Shown piece after piece: positions 54,958-63,637 of a DNA stretch of 64,000 nt; within the stretch, counting starts at the first letter, position 1, and the number at the start of each line of letters is the position of its first letter. The stretch covers positions 4,650,001 to 4,714,000 of the forward strand of contig NZ_JQMJ01000004.1 of the NCBI RefSeq assembly GCF_000744655.1. The letters run 5' to 3'. The notes beneath the pieces were generated by a model that saw only the letters and a program-made list of their open reading frames with translations, had not been told where the DNA came from and ran no database searches. Source of the stretch: Streptacidiphilus rugosus AM-16 (lineage in GTDB: Bacteria; Actinomycetota; Actinomycetes; Streptomycetales; Streptomycetaceae). The position numbers and the translations under genes were made by a program.

Positions 54958-56250
54958 TCAGCGGCGGGTGAGGAAGGCGATGGTCTGGCGGGCGACGCCG
55001 TACTCGCGGGTGAGCCTGGCGAACGTCGTGTGGCCCTGGGTGACGCGCGCGAAAGCGCGCCAGGCCGGGCGGAAGGTGAGGACCGCCGCGTGGAACGCCT
55101 GGGGGCGGCGCTCGAACGCGGCAAGCATCCTGCGGCCGACCCGCATCTCCTCGCCCAGGTCCGCGCGGATGTCGAAGGTGTAGCCCAGACCCTCCCTGCG
55201 GACCGCCGCCTCCGACGTCGCCCCCGCCGCCCGCGCCGCCCACTTGCCGGCCAGCCGGCCCGACCGCAGCGCGTACGAGATGCCCTCGCGGGTCCACGGC
55301 TCCAGCAGTCCCGCCGCGTCCCCGGCGACCAGGACCCGGCCGCGGGCGAGCGGGGAGTCCTCCGCGCGGCAGCGCGTGAGGTGGCCGGACTCCACGCTCG
55401 GCGTGAAGCCGTCCAGGCCGAGCTGGGCGATGAAGTCCTTGAGGTAGGCGCGCGTCTCCGCGCCCCGGCCGCGGGCGGCGATGACGCCGACGGTCAGGCT
55501 GTCGCCCTTGGGGAAGACCCAGCCGTAGGAGCCCGCCAGCGGCCCCCAGTCCAGCAGCACCCGGCCGCGCCACTGCGCGGCGACGGCGGGCGGGACCGGG
55601 ATCTCCGCCTCCAGACCCAGGTCGACCTGGTCGAAGACGACGCCCACGTGCGCGCCGACGCGTCCCGCGCTGCCGTCCGCGCCGACCACCGCGCGCGCCT
55701 TGACGACCCGTCCGTCCTGCAGCGCCACCAGCGCGAGCCCGCCCTCGGCCTCGTCCGGCTGGGTCACGCCCGTCACCGTCACGCCGGTGACGAGCAGCGC
55801 GCCCGCCTTCTCCGCGGCCTGGACCAGACCGTGGTCGAACTCGTCGCGGTTGATCAGACCGAACAGCATCCGCTTCGAGTGACGGGTGCGCTCGTAGCGA
55901 CCGCCGAGGGTGAAGGTGATCGCGTGGACGCGGTCCTTCAGCGGGAGGGTGAAGCCGGGCGGGAGGGCGTCCCTGGAGGGGCCGATGATGCCGCCGCCGC
56001 AGGTCTTGTAGCGCGGCGGTGCGGCCTTGTCGAGCAGCAGCACCCGGGTCGCGCCCGCCTCCGCCGCGCCGTACGCGGCCGACGCGCCGGCCGGGCCCGC
56101 GCCCACGACGACGACGTCCCAGACACCCGCCAGCTCGTCCGCGAGCACTTCGTCCGCCGGTGGCTCGGAGACGGCCGGCTCGGCCGTCGGGACCTCGGCA
56201 GCGGCGAGGTTCTGGGGGTCATCTGCGCTGGGGCGCTGGTTCTGGCTCAC
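54958..56250 (-). CDS. FAD-dependent oxidoreductase, geranylgeranyl reductase family
   Basis: A 430-residue flavoprotein. It has the Rossmann dinucleotide motif VVVVGAGPAGASAAYGAAEA, the conserved PRYKTCGGG and GLINRDEFDHGL, the second FAD motif VLVAGDAAGLLEPWTREGIS and the YALRSGRLAGKWAA segment. Members saturate isoprenoid chains, for example of menaquinone or phospholipids. The first 40 residues are an Ala/Pro/Glu-rich extension. Its 5' end overlaps the 3' end of the DUF4184 gene by 32 nt on the same strand. Confidence 0.9.
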   Translation of the reverse strand: MSQNQRPSADDPQNLAAAEVPTAEPAVSEPPADEVLADELAGVWDVVVVGAGPAGASAAYGAAEAGATRVLLLDKAAPPRYKTCGGGIIGPSRDALPPGFTLPLKDRVHAITFTLGGRYERTRHSKRMLFGLINRDEFDHGLVQAAEKAGALLVTGVTVTGVTQPDEAEGGLALVALQDGRVVKARAVVGADGSAGRVGAHVGVVFDQVDLGLEAEIPVPPAVAAQWRGRVLLDWGPLAGSYGWVFPKGDSLTVGVIAARGRGAETRAYLKDFIAQLGLDGFTPSVESGHLTRCRAEDSPLARGRVLVAGDAAGLLEPWTREGISYALRSGRLAGKWAARAAGATSEAAVRREGLGYTFDIRADLGEEMRVGRRMLAAFERRPQAFHAAVLTFRPAWRAFARVTQGHTTFARLTREYGVARQTIAFLTRR

Positions 56251-57055
56251 GATCGGTCATATTACTTGCGCGTCCGCCTGCCAGCGCGGACAGCGCCCAC
56301 CCGGCCGCGCCGAGCGCCGCGCCCGCGCCGCCGCCGAAGGAGACCGCCGCGACGAGGTCGTTGCCCCGCAGCGGGCCCGCCCCGCGGTGGGCCGCGTCCC
56401 TGCGCGCCCGGTGGATCGCGCCCACCGCCGTCGCCGAGGCGAGGACGGTCAGGCCGAGTGTCCGGGCGGCCGGCGCGGCGGTGACCACGGGTTCTTCCGG
56501 CTTCGTGGCGCGCAGGGTCCTTTCGCCCGCCCGGACCAGCGCGGCCAGACCGGCGACGGAGCTCGCCCACTGCAGGGCCTGGTAGACCGGCATCCGCCCG
56601 TTGATCGGGTGGCCGAGCGCGGGCCAGTGCCGCTCGCCGAAACGACCGTGATGAGTGAACGCGTCCCAGGCCACGTGGGTGAACGCGCCCACCCCCGCGG
56701 AGGCGACGAACCACGCGGCGTCGGCGGGGGTGACGGTCCTGCGGGTCGGCTTCGTGAGCACGGCCACCCGGTCGGCGAGCGGCTGCGGCAGCAGCGCGGT
56801 GAGCGGTTCGCGCAGCAGCCCGTGCCAGGCGCCCACCAGGCCGGCGGCGACCGCGGCGTCCAGCGTCGCCACCGCCCACGGCCGGTGCGTCAGCCGGCCG
56901 ATGCCGTAGGTCCCCGGCAGGACGCTGTCCAGGAAGTACGGCACGTCCGGCGCGAGCGACCCGGCGACCAGCGCCGACGCGATCAGGCGTCCACGCGGTC
57001 GCCCGGCTCGGAGGAACGGGAGGACGGCGGCGGGATGGCTCAACGTGAACGGCAC
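56219..57055 (-). CDS. DUF4184 family membrane protein
   Basis: A 278-residue protein starting [14 protein letters not shown], diagnostic of DUF4184. It has conserved His/Asp residues ([25 protein letters not shown]) that may bind metal, as in related membrane-bound hydrolases, and four or five hydrophobic segments. Function unknown. The ATG lies 23 nt upstream of nothing else; the gene overlaps the reductase gene downstream by 32 nt, implying a common transcript. Confidence 0.87.
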   Translation of the reverse strand: MPFTLSHPAAVLPFLRAGRPRGRLIASALVAGSLAPDVPYFLDSVLPGTYGIGRLTHRPWAVATLDAAVAAGLVGAWHGLLREPLTALLPQPLADRVAVLTKPTRRTVTPADAAWFVASAGVGAFTHVAWDAFTHHGRFGERHWPALGHPINGRMPVYQALQWASSVAGLAALVRAGERTLRATKPEEPVVTAAPAARTLGLTVLASATAVGAIHRARRDAAHRGAGPLRGNDLVAAVSFGGGAGAALGAAGWALSALAGGRASNMTDREPEPAPQRR

Positions 57056-57095
57056 AGGCCCATCCTGCCCCGAAGATCCGCCGTGCCGCCCGCGA

Positions 57096-58079
57096 TCAAC
57101 CCTCCTGGCCCGCCTCCAGGTAGAGTGTCCGGCCGACCGCGCGGGCGCTGAGCGCGGCGCGGAGCCTGGCCAGCTTGTTGGGCGCCAGCAGCTCGGGCCA
57201 TTCCTCCGGACCCGCGAAGCGCCAGTCGCGCAGTTCGGCGGCCGGGAGCCTCAGCCGCGCCCGCGCGGCGGCGCTCACCCGCCCGCCGTCGAAGACCAGC
57301 CGCAGGCCGCCGGAGCGGGGACCGCCGTTGGGCTCCCAGTCCACGGCGAGCAGCCGGAGCGCGTCCTCGGTCAGGGCCAGGCCGAGTTCCTCCTCCGCCT
57401 CGCGCACCGCCGCGGCCGAGGGCGCCTCTCCCGTCTCGACGACCCCGCCGGGGAACTCCCAGCCCGGCTTGTAGACCGGATCGACGAGCAGGACCCGGTC
57501 CGCCTCGTCGAACAGCAGCACCGCCGCCGCGACGGTGTCGCCGCGCGCGACCGGATCCTGCACGATCGGCACCCGCGCGCCACCGGAACGCACCAACTCC
57601 ACCACGCGCTGTGCCGCCTGCAGCGGCGTCAGCTCCGAGGCCGGCACGAGGGCGGTGTCCCTGCGGAGCCAGTCCAGGGCGGCGCGGTAGGCGTCGACCC
57701 GGTCGGCGTCCAGGTGCGCACGCAGAATCGTTTCGTCGACGTGCAGCAGGATGTGGTGGACCTCCAGCCGTCGCGACGCCAGGGTGCCGAAGATCTCGTC
57801 GCGGTACTCCTGCCGATGCAGCGCCATCGGCACCAGCAGCGGGACGTCCGGCCCCAGTTGGGCGCTCAGCGCGCTCAGCGCGTCCGGGACGAGGCGGCGC
57901 CAGGCGAGCAGGTCCTGACAGTCGGCGGGACCGCGCAGGGCGTCCACCGGAAGGATCCGGCGCAGCAGCCGGCTGATGTCCTCCGGGTCGAAGACGTGGG
58001 AGCCGGGAAGCAGTCGGTGCAGGTCACGCACGGTCGTTGTGCTGCCGGCACCGGACGGGCCGTTGAGCCAGACGATCAC
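57096..58079 (-). CDS. P-loop kinase-like domain fused to a NUDIX hydrolase
   Basis: A 327-residue two-domain protein. Residues 1-165 resemble an AAA/kinase domain ([12 protein letters not shown] at the N-terminus, [23 protein letters not shown]-like helices); residues 180-310 are a NUDIX domain with the full box [23 protein letters not shown]. The P-loop reads [10 protein letters not shown]: the Walker A lysine is Ser. Relatives I know have GAGKTTT here, so the kinase half may bind nucleotide poorly or be regulatory, while the NUDIX half looks active. It probably hydrolyses a nucleotide-linked pyrophosphate. GTG start. Confidence 0.85.
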   Translation of the reverse strand: MIVWLNGPSGAGSTTTVRDLHRLLPGSHVFDPEDISRLLRRILPVDALRGPADCQDLLAWRRLVPDALSALSAQLGPDVPLLVPMALHRQEYRDEIFGTLASRRLEVHHILLHVDETILRAHLDADRVDAYRAALDWLRRDTALVPASELTPLQAAQRVVELVRSGGARVPIVQDPVARGDTVAAAVLLFDEADRVLLVDPVYKPGWEFPGGVVETGEAPSAAAVREAEEELGLALTEDALRLLAVDWEPNGGPRSGGLRLVFDGGRVSAAARARLRLPAAELRDWRFAGPEEWPELLAPNKLARLRAALSARAVGRTLYLEAGQEG

Positions 58080-58120
58080 ATGTCCCCCAGCCTGAGTTCA
58101 GCGAGCCAGCCCGCATCGTA

Positions 58121-58162
58121 CGACGGACCCCGCACGGCGGTCTGGCCGTGCGGGGTCCGTCG
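58121..58162 (-). terminator. Terminator after etfA, 17-bp stem
   Basis: Perfect arms 58121-58137 and 58146-58162 (ACGGACCCCGCACGG core) with an 8-nt loop lie 24 nt past the etfA stop and upstream of the kinase-NUDIX gene. Confidence 0.85.
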
Positions 58163-58186
58163 GTTGCTGCGCGTTACCGGGAGTGG

Positions 58187-59155
58187 TCAGCCCTTGCGGG
58201 TGTTGATCTCCTGGGTGAGCTGGGGCAGGACCGCGAACAGGTCGCCCACGACGCCGAAGTCGGCGAGCTCGAAGATCGGCGCCTCCGGGTCCTTGTTCAC
58301 CGCGACGATGGTCTTGGAGGTCTGCATGCCGGCCCGGTGCTGGATCGCGCCGGAGATCCCGTTCGCGATGTACAACTGCGGCGAGACCTGCTTACCGGTC
58401 TGACCGACCTGGTTCGCGTGCGGGTACCAGCCCGCGTCCACCGCGGCCCGCGACGCGCCCACCGCCGCACCCAGCGAATCGGCCAGCGCCTCGACCACGC
58501 CGAAACCCTCCGCCGCCCCCACACCACGACCACCCGACACCACGATCGCGGCCTCGGTCAGCTCCGGACGCCCCGAGGAGACCCGCGCCGTCCGCGACGT
58601 CACCCGCGTGCCCGACGCGGCCGCCGAGAACGCGACCGTGACCGGCTCGACCGCACCCGCCGCCGGGGCGGCCTCCGGGCCGACCGCGTTCGGCTTCACC
58701 GTGATCACCGGCGTCCCGTGCGAGACCCGCGACCGCACCGAGAACGACGCCGCGAACGCCGACTGCGTCGCCACCGGACCCGACTCACCCGCGACCAGGT
58801 CCACCGCATCGGTGATCACGCCCGACCCCAGCCGCAGCGCCAGGCGCGCCGCGATCTCCTTGCCCTCACCCGACGACGTCACCAGCACCGCCGCCGGCGA
58901 CACCTGCTTCGCGATCTGCTCCAGCGCGTCGACCTTCGGCACCACCAGGAAGTCCGCGAACTCGGCCGCGTCCGCGGTCAGCACCCGCTCCGCACCGAAC
59001 TCACCCGCCTTCGCCGCCACCGCACCGGCCGCGTCACCCGCGCCCAGCACCACCGCGACCGGCGTCCCCACCCGACGCGCCAACGTCAGCAACTCCAGCG
59101 CGGGCTTGCGCACCACACCGTCCACATGGTCCACCAGGACCAGAACCTCAGCCAT
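58187..59155 (-). CDS. etfA: Electron transfer flavoprotein alpha subunit
   Basis: A 322-residue EtfA. It starts [15 protein letters not shown] and carries the FAD-binding C-terminal domain with [29 protein letters not shown] and [12 protein letters not shown], and the closing [19 protein letters not shown]. With EtfB it moves electrons from acyl-CoA dehydrogenases to the respiratory chain. The frame is open to 59326, but the ATG at 59155 gives the family start. It follows etfB by 50 nt. Confidence 0.96.
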   Translation of the reverse strand: MAEVLVLVDHVDGVVRKPALELLTLARRVGTPVAVVLGAGDAAGAVAAKAGEFGAERVLTADAAEFADFLVVPKVDALEQIAKQVSPAAVLVTSSGEGKEIAARLALRLGSGVITDAVDLVAGESGPVATQSAFAASFSVRSRVSHGTPVITVKPNAVGPEAAPAAGAVEPVTVAFSAAASGTRVTSRTARVSSGRPELTEAAIVVSGGRGVGAAEGFGVVEALADSLGAAVGASRAAVDAGWYPHANQVGQTGKQVSPQLYIANGISGAIQHRAGMQTSKTIVAVNKDPEAPIFELADFGVVGDLFAVLPQLTQEINTRKG

Positions 59156-59205
59156 GATCAAAACTCCAGAACGAAACAAAGAAGCCAGAAGAGAGAGGGA
59201 CCGGA

Positions 59206-59991
59206 CTAGATGAACTTCTGCGACGCCAGGAACTCGGCGAGCTGCTTGCCGCCCTCGCCCTCGTCCTTGACGACGGTCCCGGCGGTCCGCGCCGGACGGG
59301 CGGCGGCCGAGTCGACCGCGGTCCACGCCGCAGCCAGGCCGACCTGCTCCGCCTCCAGACCCAGATCGTCCAGGTCCAGGGACTCCACCGGCTTCTTCTT
59401 CGCCGCCATGATCCCCTTGAACGACGGATACCGCGCCTCACCCGACTGGTCGGTCACACTGACGACCGCCGGCAGGGAGGCCTCCAGCAGCTCCGTGGCC
59501 GTGTCACCGTCCCGACGACCGGTCACCGTGCCGCCCGCGACCGCGACCTCCGACACCAGCGTCACCGCCGGCACCCCCAGCCGCTCCGCCAACAGCGCCG
59601 GCAGCACACCCATCGTGCCGTCCGTCGACGCCATCCCGCACACCACCAGATCGAAACCGGTCCGCTCCACCGCCTTCGCCAGCACCAGCGACGTACCCAT
59701 CACGTCCGACCCGTGAATGTCCTCGTCGTTCACGTGCACGGCCTTGTCCGCACCCATCGACAACGCCTTGCGCAACGCGTCCTTCGCGTCGTCCCCACCC
59801 ACCGTCACCACGGTCACCTCGGCGTCCCCCGACGCCTCCGCGATCCGCAACGCCTGCTCCACCCCGTACTCGTCCAGCTCCGACAACAGGCCGTCGACCC
59901 CGTCACGGTCGGTCGTGAAATCCTCCGCGAACCGACGATCCCCGGTCGCGTCGGGCACGTACTTCACACAGACAACGATCCTCAAGCTCAC
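59206..59991 (-). CDS. etfB: Electron transfer flavoprotein beta subunit
   Basis: A 261-residue EtfB with the AMP-binding fold. It starts [20 protein letters not shown] and includes [27 protein letters not shown] and [13 protein letters not shown]. It forms the heterodimer with the EtfA encoded 50 nt downstream; the two genes form an operon. The GTG start has AGGAGAC upstream; a TAAGCT -10 candidate lies about 45 nt further. Third positions of this pair are almost uniformly C/G, suggesting high expression. Confidence 0.96.
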   Translation of the reverse strand: MSLRIVVCVKYVPDATGDRRFAEDFTTDRDGVDGLLSELDEYGVEQALRIAEASGDAEVTVVTVGGDDAKDALRKALSMGADKAVHVNDEDIHGSDVMGTSLVLAKAVERTGFDLVVCGMASTDGTMGVLPALLAERLGVPAVTLVSEVAVAGGTVTGRRDGDTATELLEASLPAVVSVTDQSGEARYPSFKGIMAAKKKPVESLDLDDLGLEAEQVGLAAAWTAVDSAAARPARTAGTVVKDEGEGGKQLAEFLASQKFI

Positions 59992-60318
59992 GACCTGTCT
60001 CCTGTACTGGTCCCTTTGTTACTGCCAGGTAGCTTACGCCCTGCCGCGCCCCGTCGTGCGGAGACCCCGCCGACGCGTGCGCCGTCACGGCCATAATCCC
60101 CCAAGCGGCTGCAAGGGGAACGACAGGCCCGACGCCAGTCGTTGTGAGATCGACCCTATTGACCGCCGACCCGCAGCCGACCGGCCGACGACGTTCGACC
60201 GCCGACGATTCACTGCCGACTCCGAGGGCGTCAGGAACGCATACTGATCCGAGGTGAGGTGGCTCTCGATCGTATTAATCCGGCCAACAGTCGTGCGAAA
60301 CTATCCGCGAGTCAGCAA

Positions 60319-60340
60319 CCTACGCTGACGTAACCGTAGG
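60319..60340. promoter_or_regulatory. Operator-like dyad in the 383-nt etfB/plsC divergent region
   Basis: CCTACG-N10-CGTAGG (60319-60324, 60335-60340) lies 35 nt before the PlsC-like start. Dyads of this CTACG/CGTAG class often bind TetR-type regulators of lipid genes, so control of the acyltransferase is plausible (inference). The rest of 59992-60374 holds the etfB leader and promoter and nothing I recognise as a gene. Confidence 0.45.
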
Positions 60341-60374
60341 CTCGGGCACCGGCCCGCTGAGCATTGGGCTGACT

Positions 60375-61145
60375 GTGGCAGATCTTGTGTACCCGCCGGT
60401 CATCGGCTCCGCCCTGGCCGTGTTCCGGGGGCTGGACCTGAAGATCGAGATCGTCGGCGCGGAGAACGTACCGCGCCGCGGCGGTGCCGTGCTGGTCAGC
60501 AACCACATCAGCTACCTCGACTTCCTCTTCGCCGGCCTCGGCGCGTTCAAGTCCGCCCGCCGGCTGACCCGCTTCATGGCCAAGGACGACGTCTTCCGCC
60601 ACCGGATCTCCGGCCCGCTCATGCGCGGGATGAAGCACATCTCGGTGGACCGCTCCGACGGCCAGCCCGCCTACGACGCCGCCGTCAAGGCGCTGCGCGC
60701 GGGCGAGGTCGTCGGCGTCTTCCCCGAGGCGACGATCAGCCGGTCGTTCATGCTCAAGAAGTTCAAGACCGGCGCCGCCCGCATGGCCGCGGACGCTCAG
60801 GTGCCGCTGCTGCCGGTCGCCCTGTGGGGCACCCAGCGGCTGTGGACCAAGGGCAGGAAGAAGAACCTGACCCGACGCCACACCCCGATCACCATCTACA
60901 TCGGCGAGCCGATCGTGCTCACCCCCGAGGACCGGCCCGTCATGGTGACGCGCCGCCTGCGCGCCGCCATGAGCGAGCTGCTGGACCGCGCCCAGCGCAA
61001 CTACCCGGACTCCCCCTCCGGCCCCGAGGACACCTGGTGGCTGCCCGCGCAGCTGGGTGGCACCGCGCCCACCCCGGAGCAGGCCGAGGCGGAGGACGAG
61101 AAGGCGGCCGCAGAGAAGGCCGAGCGCGCCGGCCGACCGGACTGA
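60375..61145 (+). CDS. Lysophospholipid/1-acyl-glycerol-3-phosphate acyltransferase (PlsC-like)
   Basis: A 256-residue membrane-associated acyltransferase. The catalytic motif is NHISYLD (HX4D), the acceptor motif is VFPEATISRS, where the typical EGTRS is changed to EATIS as in other actinobacterial members, and the third block is LPVALWGTQRLWTKGR. The C-terminal 25 residues are charged and Ala/Glu-rich. It acylates a lysophospholipid or glycolipid. GTG start with no clear ribosome site. A CTACG/CGTAG dyad is just upstream. Confidence 0.9.
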   Translation: MADLVYPPVIGSALAVFRGLDLKIEIVGAENVPRRGGAVLVSNHISYLDFLFAGLGAFKSARRLTRFMAKDDVFRHRISGPLMRGMKHISVDRSDGQPAYDAAVKALRAGEVVGVFPEATISRSFMLKKFKTGAARMAADAQVPLLPVALWGTQRLWTKGRKKNLTRRHTPITIYIGEPIVLTPEDRPVMVTRRLRAAMSELLDRAQRNYPDSPSGPEDTWWLPAQLGGTAPTPEQAEAEDEKAAAEKAERAGRPD

Positions 61146-61225
61146 GCCGCGCCGACGGCGGCCGGCACGACGCATCCGCGCAGTTCAGCGCGGGTGCTGT
61201 CGGCGGCGGGTGCTACCTTCGTGCG

Positions 61226-61666
61226 ATGGACCAGCAGCAACTCGCCAACCTCGCGCACCTTCGGCGGGCGCGGGATCTGGTCGACCGGGAGTACGCCCGT
61301 CCGCTGGACGTGCCGACGATGGCGCGCCACGCCCTGATGTCGCCGGGACACTTCTCCCGCGCGTTCCGGGCGGCCTACGGCGAGACGCCCTACAGCTACC
61401 TCATGACCCGCCGCGTCGAGCGGGCGATGGCCCTGCTGCGCTCCGGCATGAGCGTGACCGACGCCTGCATGGCGGTCGGCTGCACCTCGCTCGGCTCGTT
61501 CAGCTCCCGCTTCACCGAGCTGGTCGGCCTCACCCCGAGCGCCTACCGGGCCCGCGGGCACAGCGCCGTGCTGGCGATGCCGTCCTGCGTGGCCAAGGTG
61601 CGCACCCGCCCGATGCGGGACCGGCCGCTCAGGATCGAAGAAGCGGCCGGCACCACCGCTGCCTAA
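61226..61666 (+). CDS. AraC family helix-turn-helix regulator (short form)
   Basis: A 146-residue regulator made up almost only of the AraC DNA-binding domain: two helix-turn-helix units, RPLDVPTMARHALMSPGHFS and MSVTDACMAVGCTSLGSFSS, with the ending LVGLTPSAYRARG. No ligand domain. A TACCTT -10 (61214-61219) lies 6 nt before the ATG, predicting a leaderless mRNA. The stop codon is 6 nt before the IS110 insertion point; the VOC gene beyond the element was probably its downstream partner. Confidence 0.9.
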   Translation: MDQQQLANLAHLRRARDLVDREYARPLDVPTMARHALMSPGHFSRAFRAAYGETPYSYLMTRRVERAMALLRSGMSVTDACMAVGCTSLGSFSSRFTELVGLTPSAYRARGHSAVLAMPSCVAKVRTRPMRDRPLRIEEAAGTTAA

Positions 61667-61688
61667 CGTGGGCTTCCCAATGCTGATG

Positions 61689-62885
61689 TCAAGCCGCTTC
61701 GGTGACAGGAGGTGCGATTTGGTAGCACCGTCCGTCACGAATGAGTGCCCAGAGGACGTTCACGCGGCGGCGTGCGAGTGCGAGGACTGCCTGGACGTGC
61801 CGCTTGCCTTCGGCCCTCTTGCGGTCGTAGTAGGTGCGGGAGTTTGGGTCGCGCTGGATGCTGATGAGCGCGGAGGTGTAGAAGACCCGCTGGAGGCCCC
61901 GGTGGTATCGCTGGGGGCGATGGAGGTTGCCGCTGACCTTGCCGGAGTCCTTCGGGGCCGGGGTGACTCCGGCGAAGGCCGCAAGGCGATCCGCAGTGGG
62001 GAAAGCGGCCAGGCTGCCGCCTATTGCGGCGAGGAACTCCGCTCCGAGGGTGGAGCCGACGCCCGGCATCGAGGTGATCACCTCCGCGAGTTCGTGCTCC
62101 CGAAACCGTCCCTCGACGAGCTTGTCGGTCTCCGCGATCTTCTCGTTGAGGGCGATCACCTCCTCGGCCAGGGTGTGGACCATCTGGGCGATGGCTTTCT
62201 CTCCGGCGACGGCGGTGTGCTGCCGCTCAGCCGCTTCGACAGTCTTGGCGGCCAGCGCCTCCGCGCCGTAGACCTTGCGGTTGCGGAGCCAGGTCGTCAG
62301 CCGCTTGGTGCCGGATCGGCGAATGGCCGCTGGTGTCTGGTAGCCGGTCAGAAGCCGCAGCGGGCCGGCGTTGCCGAGGTCCAAGGTCCGTTCCAACGCC
62401 GGGAACATGCTGGTCAGCAGGGCACGGAGCCGATTGGTGACGCGGGTGCGCTCGCCGACAAGGTCTGCACGGTGCTCGGTCAGCAGCCGCAGTTCGATGA
62501 TGCCCTCGTCGTCGAGGCGGACGGGAAGCAGGTCGCGCCGCATCCTGGCCTGGTCGGCGATCACGTGGGCGTCGCGGGCGTCGGTCTTGCCCTGGCCTCG
62601 GTAGCTGTCTGCGGCGCGGTTGACCGCGACGCCGGGGATGTAGAGGAGCTCCTGGCCGTGGTTGGCCAGGAGGTTGATCAGCAGGCCGGTTTCACCGCCG
62701 GTCATGTCCATCGCCCAGGTCACCGCGCCACCGTCGGCAAGGTCCAGGACGTCGGCGACCAGCTGGAGAAGCTCCGGCTCGTCGTTCGCCACCCGCCGCG
62801 ACAGCAGCGTGTTGCCCTCGACGTCCAGAACCAGCGTGTGGTGGTGGGTCTTGCCGCAGTCGGTCCCCGCCCATATCCGGCTCAT
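61689..62885 (-). CDS. IS110-family transposase (DEDD/RuvC-like plus Tnp20 domain)
   Basis: A 398-residue recombinase. The N-terminal DEDD domain has WAGTDCGKTHH, WAMDMTGGETGLL and QGKTDARDAHVIADQ. The Tnp20 domain has the conserved ITSMPGVGSTLGAEFLAAIG and FAGVTPAPKDSG, with the Ser presumed to act in strand exchange; YHRGLQRVFYTSALIS follows. It is intact, so the element may be active. The ATG has GGAGAG upstream. It works with a bridge RNA encoded in the upstream non-coding part. Confidence 0.96.
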   Translation of the reverse strand: MSRIWAGTDCGKTHHHTLVLDVEGNTLLSRRVANDEPELLQLVADVLDLADGGAVTWAMDMTGGETGLLINLLANHGQELLYIPGVAVNRAADSYRGQGKTDARDAHVIADQARMRRDLLPVRLDDEGIIELRLLTEHRADLVGERTRVTNRLRALLTSMFPALERTLDLGNAGPLRLLTGYQTPAAIRRSGTKRLTTWLRNRKVYGAEALAAKTVEAAERQHTAVAGEKAIAQMVHTLAEEVIALNEKIAETDKLVEGRFREHELAEVITSMPGVGSTLGAEFLAAIGGSLAAFPTADRLAAFAGVTPAPKDSGKVSGNLHRPQRYHRGLQRVFYTSALISIQRDPNSRTYYDRKRAEGKRHVQAVLALARRRVNVLWALIRDGRCYQIAPPVTEAA

Positions 62886-62916
62886 CGCTCTCCATCAGGT
62901 CGTTCCTGTCTTGCGT

Positions 62917-63060
62917 ACCACGGACGACCTCGCCGGCATTGCTCTACACAGCGACCTTCTCGCACTTCCCAATCGGCGGCCGAGTCGTCGTGGGGAACCG
63001 GGCGGCCAAGCCCACAGAGCCACGGACGGCAGCCGCATGAAAGCCACACCCGGTTCCCCT
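62917..63060 (-). ncRNA. Putative bridge RNA of the IS110 element
   Basis: Read 5' to 3' on the minus strand. Hairpin 1 has a perfect stem GGGGAACCGGG/CCCGGTTCCCC (63049-63059, 62992-63002). In its 5' side UCAUGCGGC (63032-63040) matches the VOC-side target flank TCATGCAGC; in its 3' side GUGGGCU (63009-63015) is complementary to the AraC-side flank. Hairpin 2 (about 62917-62991, imperfect stem ACGACGACTC with GAGGTCGTCCGT) holds AUUGGGAAG (62965-62973), identical to the right end of the element, and GUAGAGC (62941-62947), complementary to the left end. This is the order left target guide, right target guide, left donor guide, right donor guide. RNA ends are approximate. Confidence 0.75.
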
Positions 63061-63115
63061 GGGTGCCACAACCCTACGAATGGCTGGGACGAACCCAAAA
63101 GGAAGGTAGAGCTGC

Positions 63116-63526
63116 ATGAGCATCTCTCTGCAGTACTGCAACATCACGGTCAACGACACGGACGAGTCGCTCGGCTTCTACCGGGACGGGCTCGGTCTCG
63201 AGGTGCGCAACGACGTGGCCTCGGACGGCTTCCACTGGATCACCCTCGGCAGCCCCGCCCAGCCCGACCTGGAGATCGTCCTGTCGGTCCCGCACGCTGG
63301 GCGGTCCAAGGCCGACGGCGACGCCCTCCAGGAACTGCTGATCAAGGGCGTCCTGCCGCAGCTGGTGTTCCGCACCGACGACGTGGACGCGACCTTCGAG
63401 AAGCTGCGGGCCTCCGGCGCCGAGGTGATGCAGGAGCCCATCGACCAGCCCTGGGGTCCGCGCGACTGCGCGTTCAGGGACCCTTCGGGCAATCTGGTCC
63501 GCATCTCCCAGGCGCCCGGCGCCTGA
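63116..63526 (+). CDS. VOC family (glyoxalase/bleomycin-resistance fold) protein
   Basis: A 136-residue protein of two beta-alpha-beta-beta-beta units: SLQYCNITVNDTDESLGFYR at the start, LPQLVFRTDDVDATFEKLRA in the middle and RDCAFRDPSGNLVRI at the end. Metal ligands are not all evident, so the activity (lyase, dioxygenase or binding protein) is open. The ribosome site GGAAGG lies inside the IS110 element, 2 nt outside of which the ATG begins, so its translation signal was replaced by the insertion. It probably once followed the AraC gene directly. Confidence 0.9.
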   Translation: MSISLQYCNITVNDTDESLGFYRDGLGLEVRNDVASDGFHWITLGSPAQPDLEIVLSVPHAGRSKADGDALQELLIKGVLPQLVFRTDDVDATFEKLRASGAEVMQEPIDQPWGPRDCAFRDPSGNLVRISQAPGA

Positions 63527-63637
63527 CGGACGCCTCGACCGGGCGGATGACATGCCCGGAACGGAAGGGCCGGCCAAAGTGGAACCGGACGGCACCGGGT
63601 TCCGTCACAACGGCAACCGAACTGCCGAGGAGCCACC

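Larger units (their letters stand above)
61672..63113 (-). mobile_element. IS110-family insertion sequence, about 1.44 kb
   Basis: Boundaries are inferred from guide matches, not from terminal repeats. The trinucleotide GCT (plus strand) occurs at 61672-61674 and 63111-63113 and is the shared core at both junctions. Joining the outer flanks gives CGTGG-GCT-GCATG, that is, the AraC stop followed 10 nt later by the VOC ATG, a tidy pre-insertion operon. The element contains one transposase gene and a 5' non-coding region of about 225 nt with a bridge-RNA-like structure. No flanking duplication beyond the core, as expected for the family. Confidence 0.8.

Noticed and set aside
33376..60300. The 9-mer GTCGTGCGA in three upstream regions (near 33379, 40192 and 60291) as a shared regulatory motif.
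   Set aside because: The count is only slightly above chance for this composition, and the distances to the genes differ.
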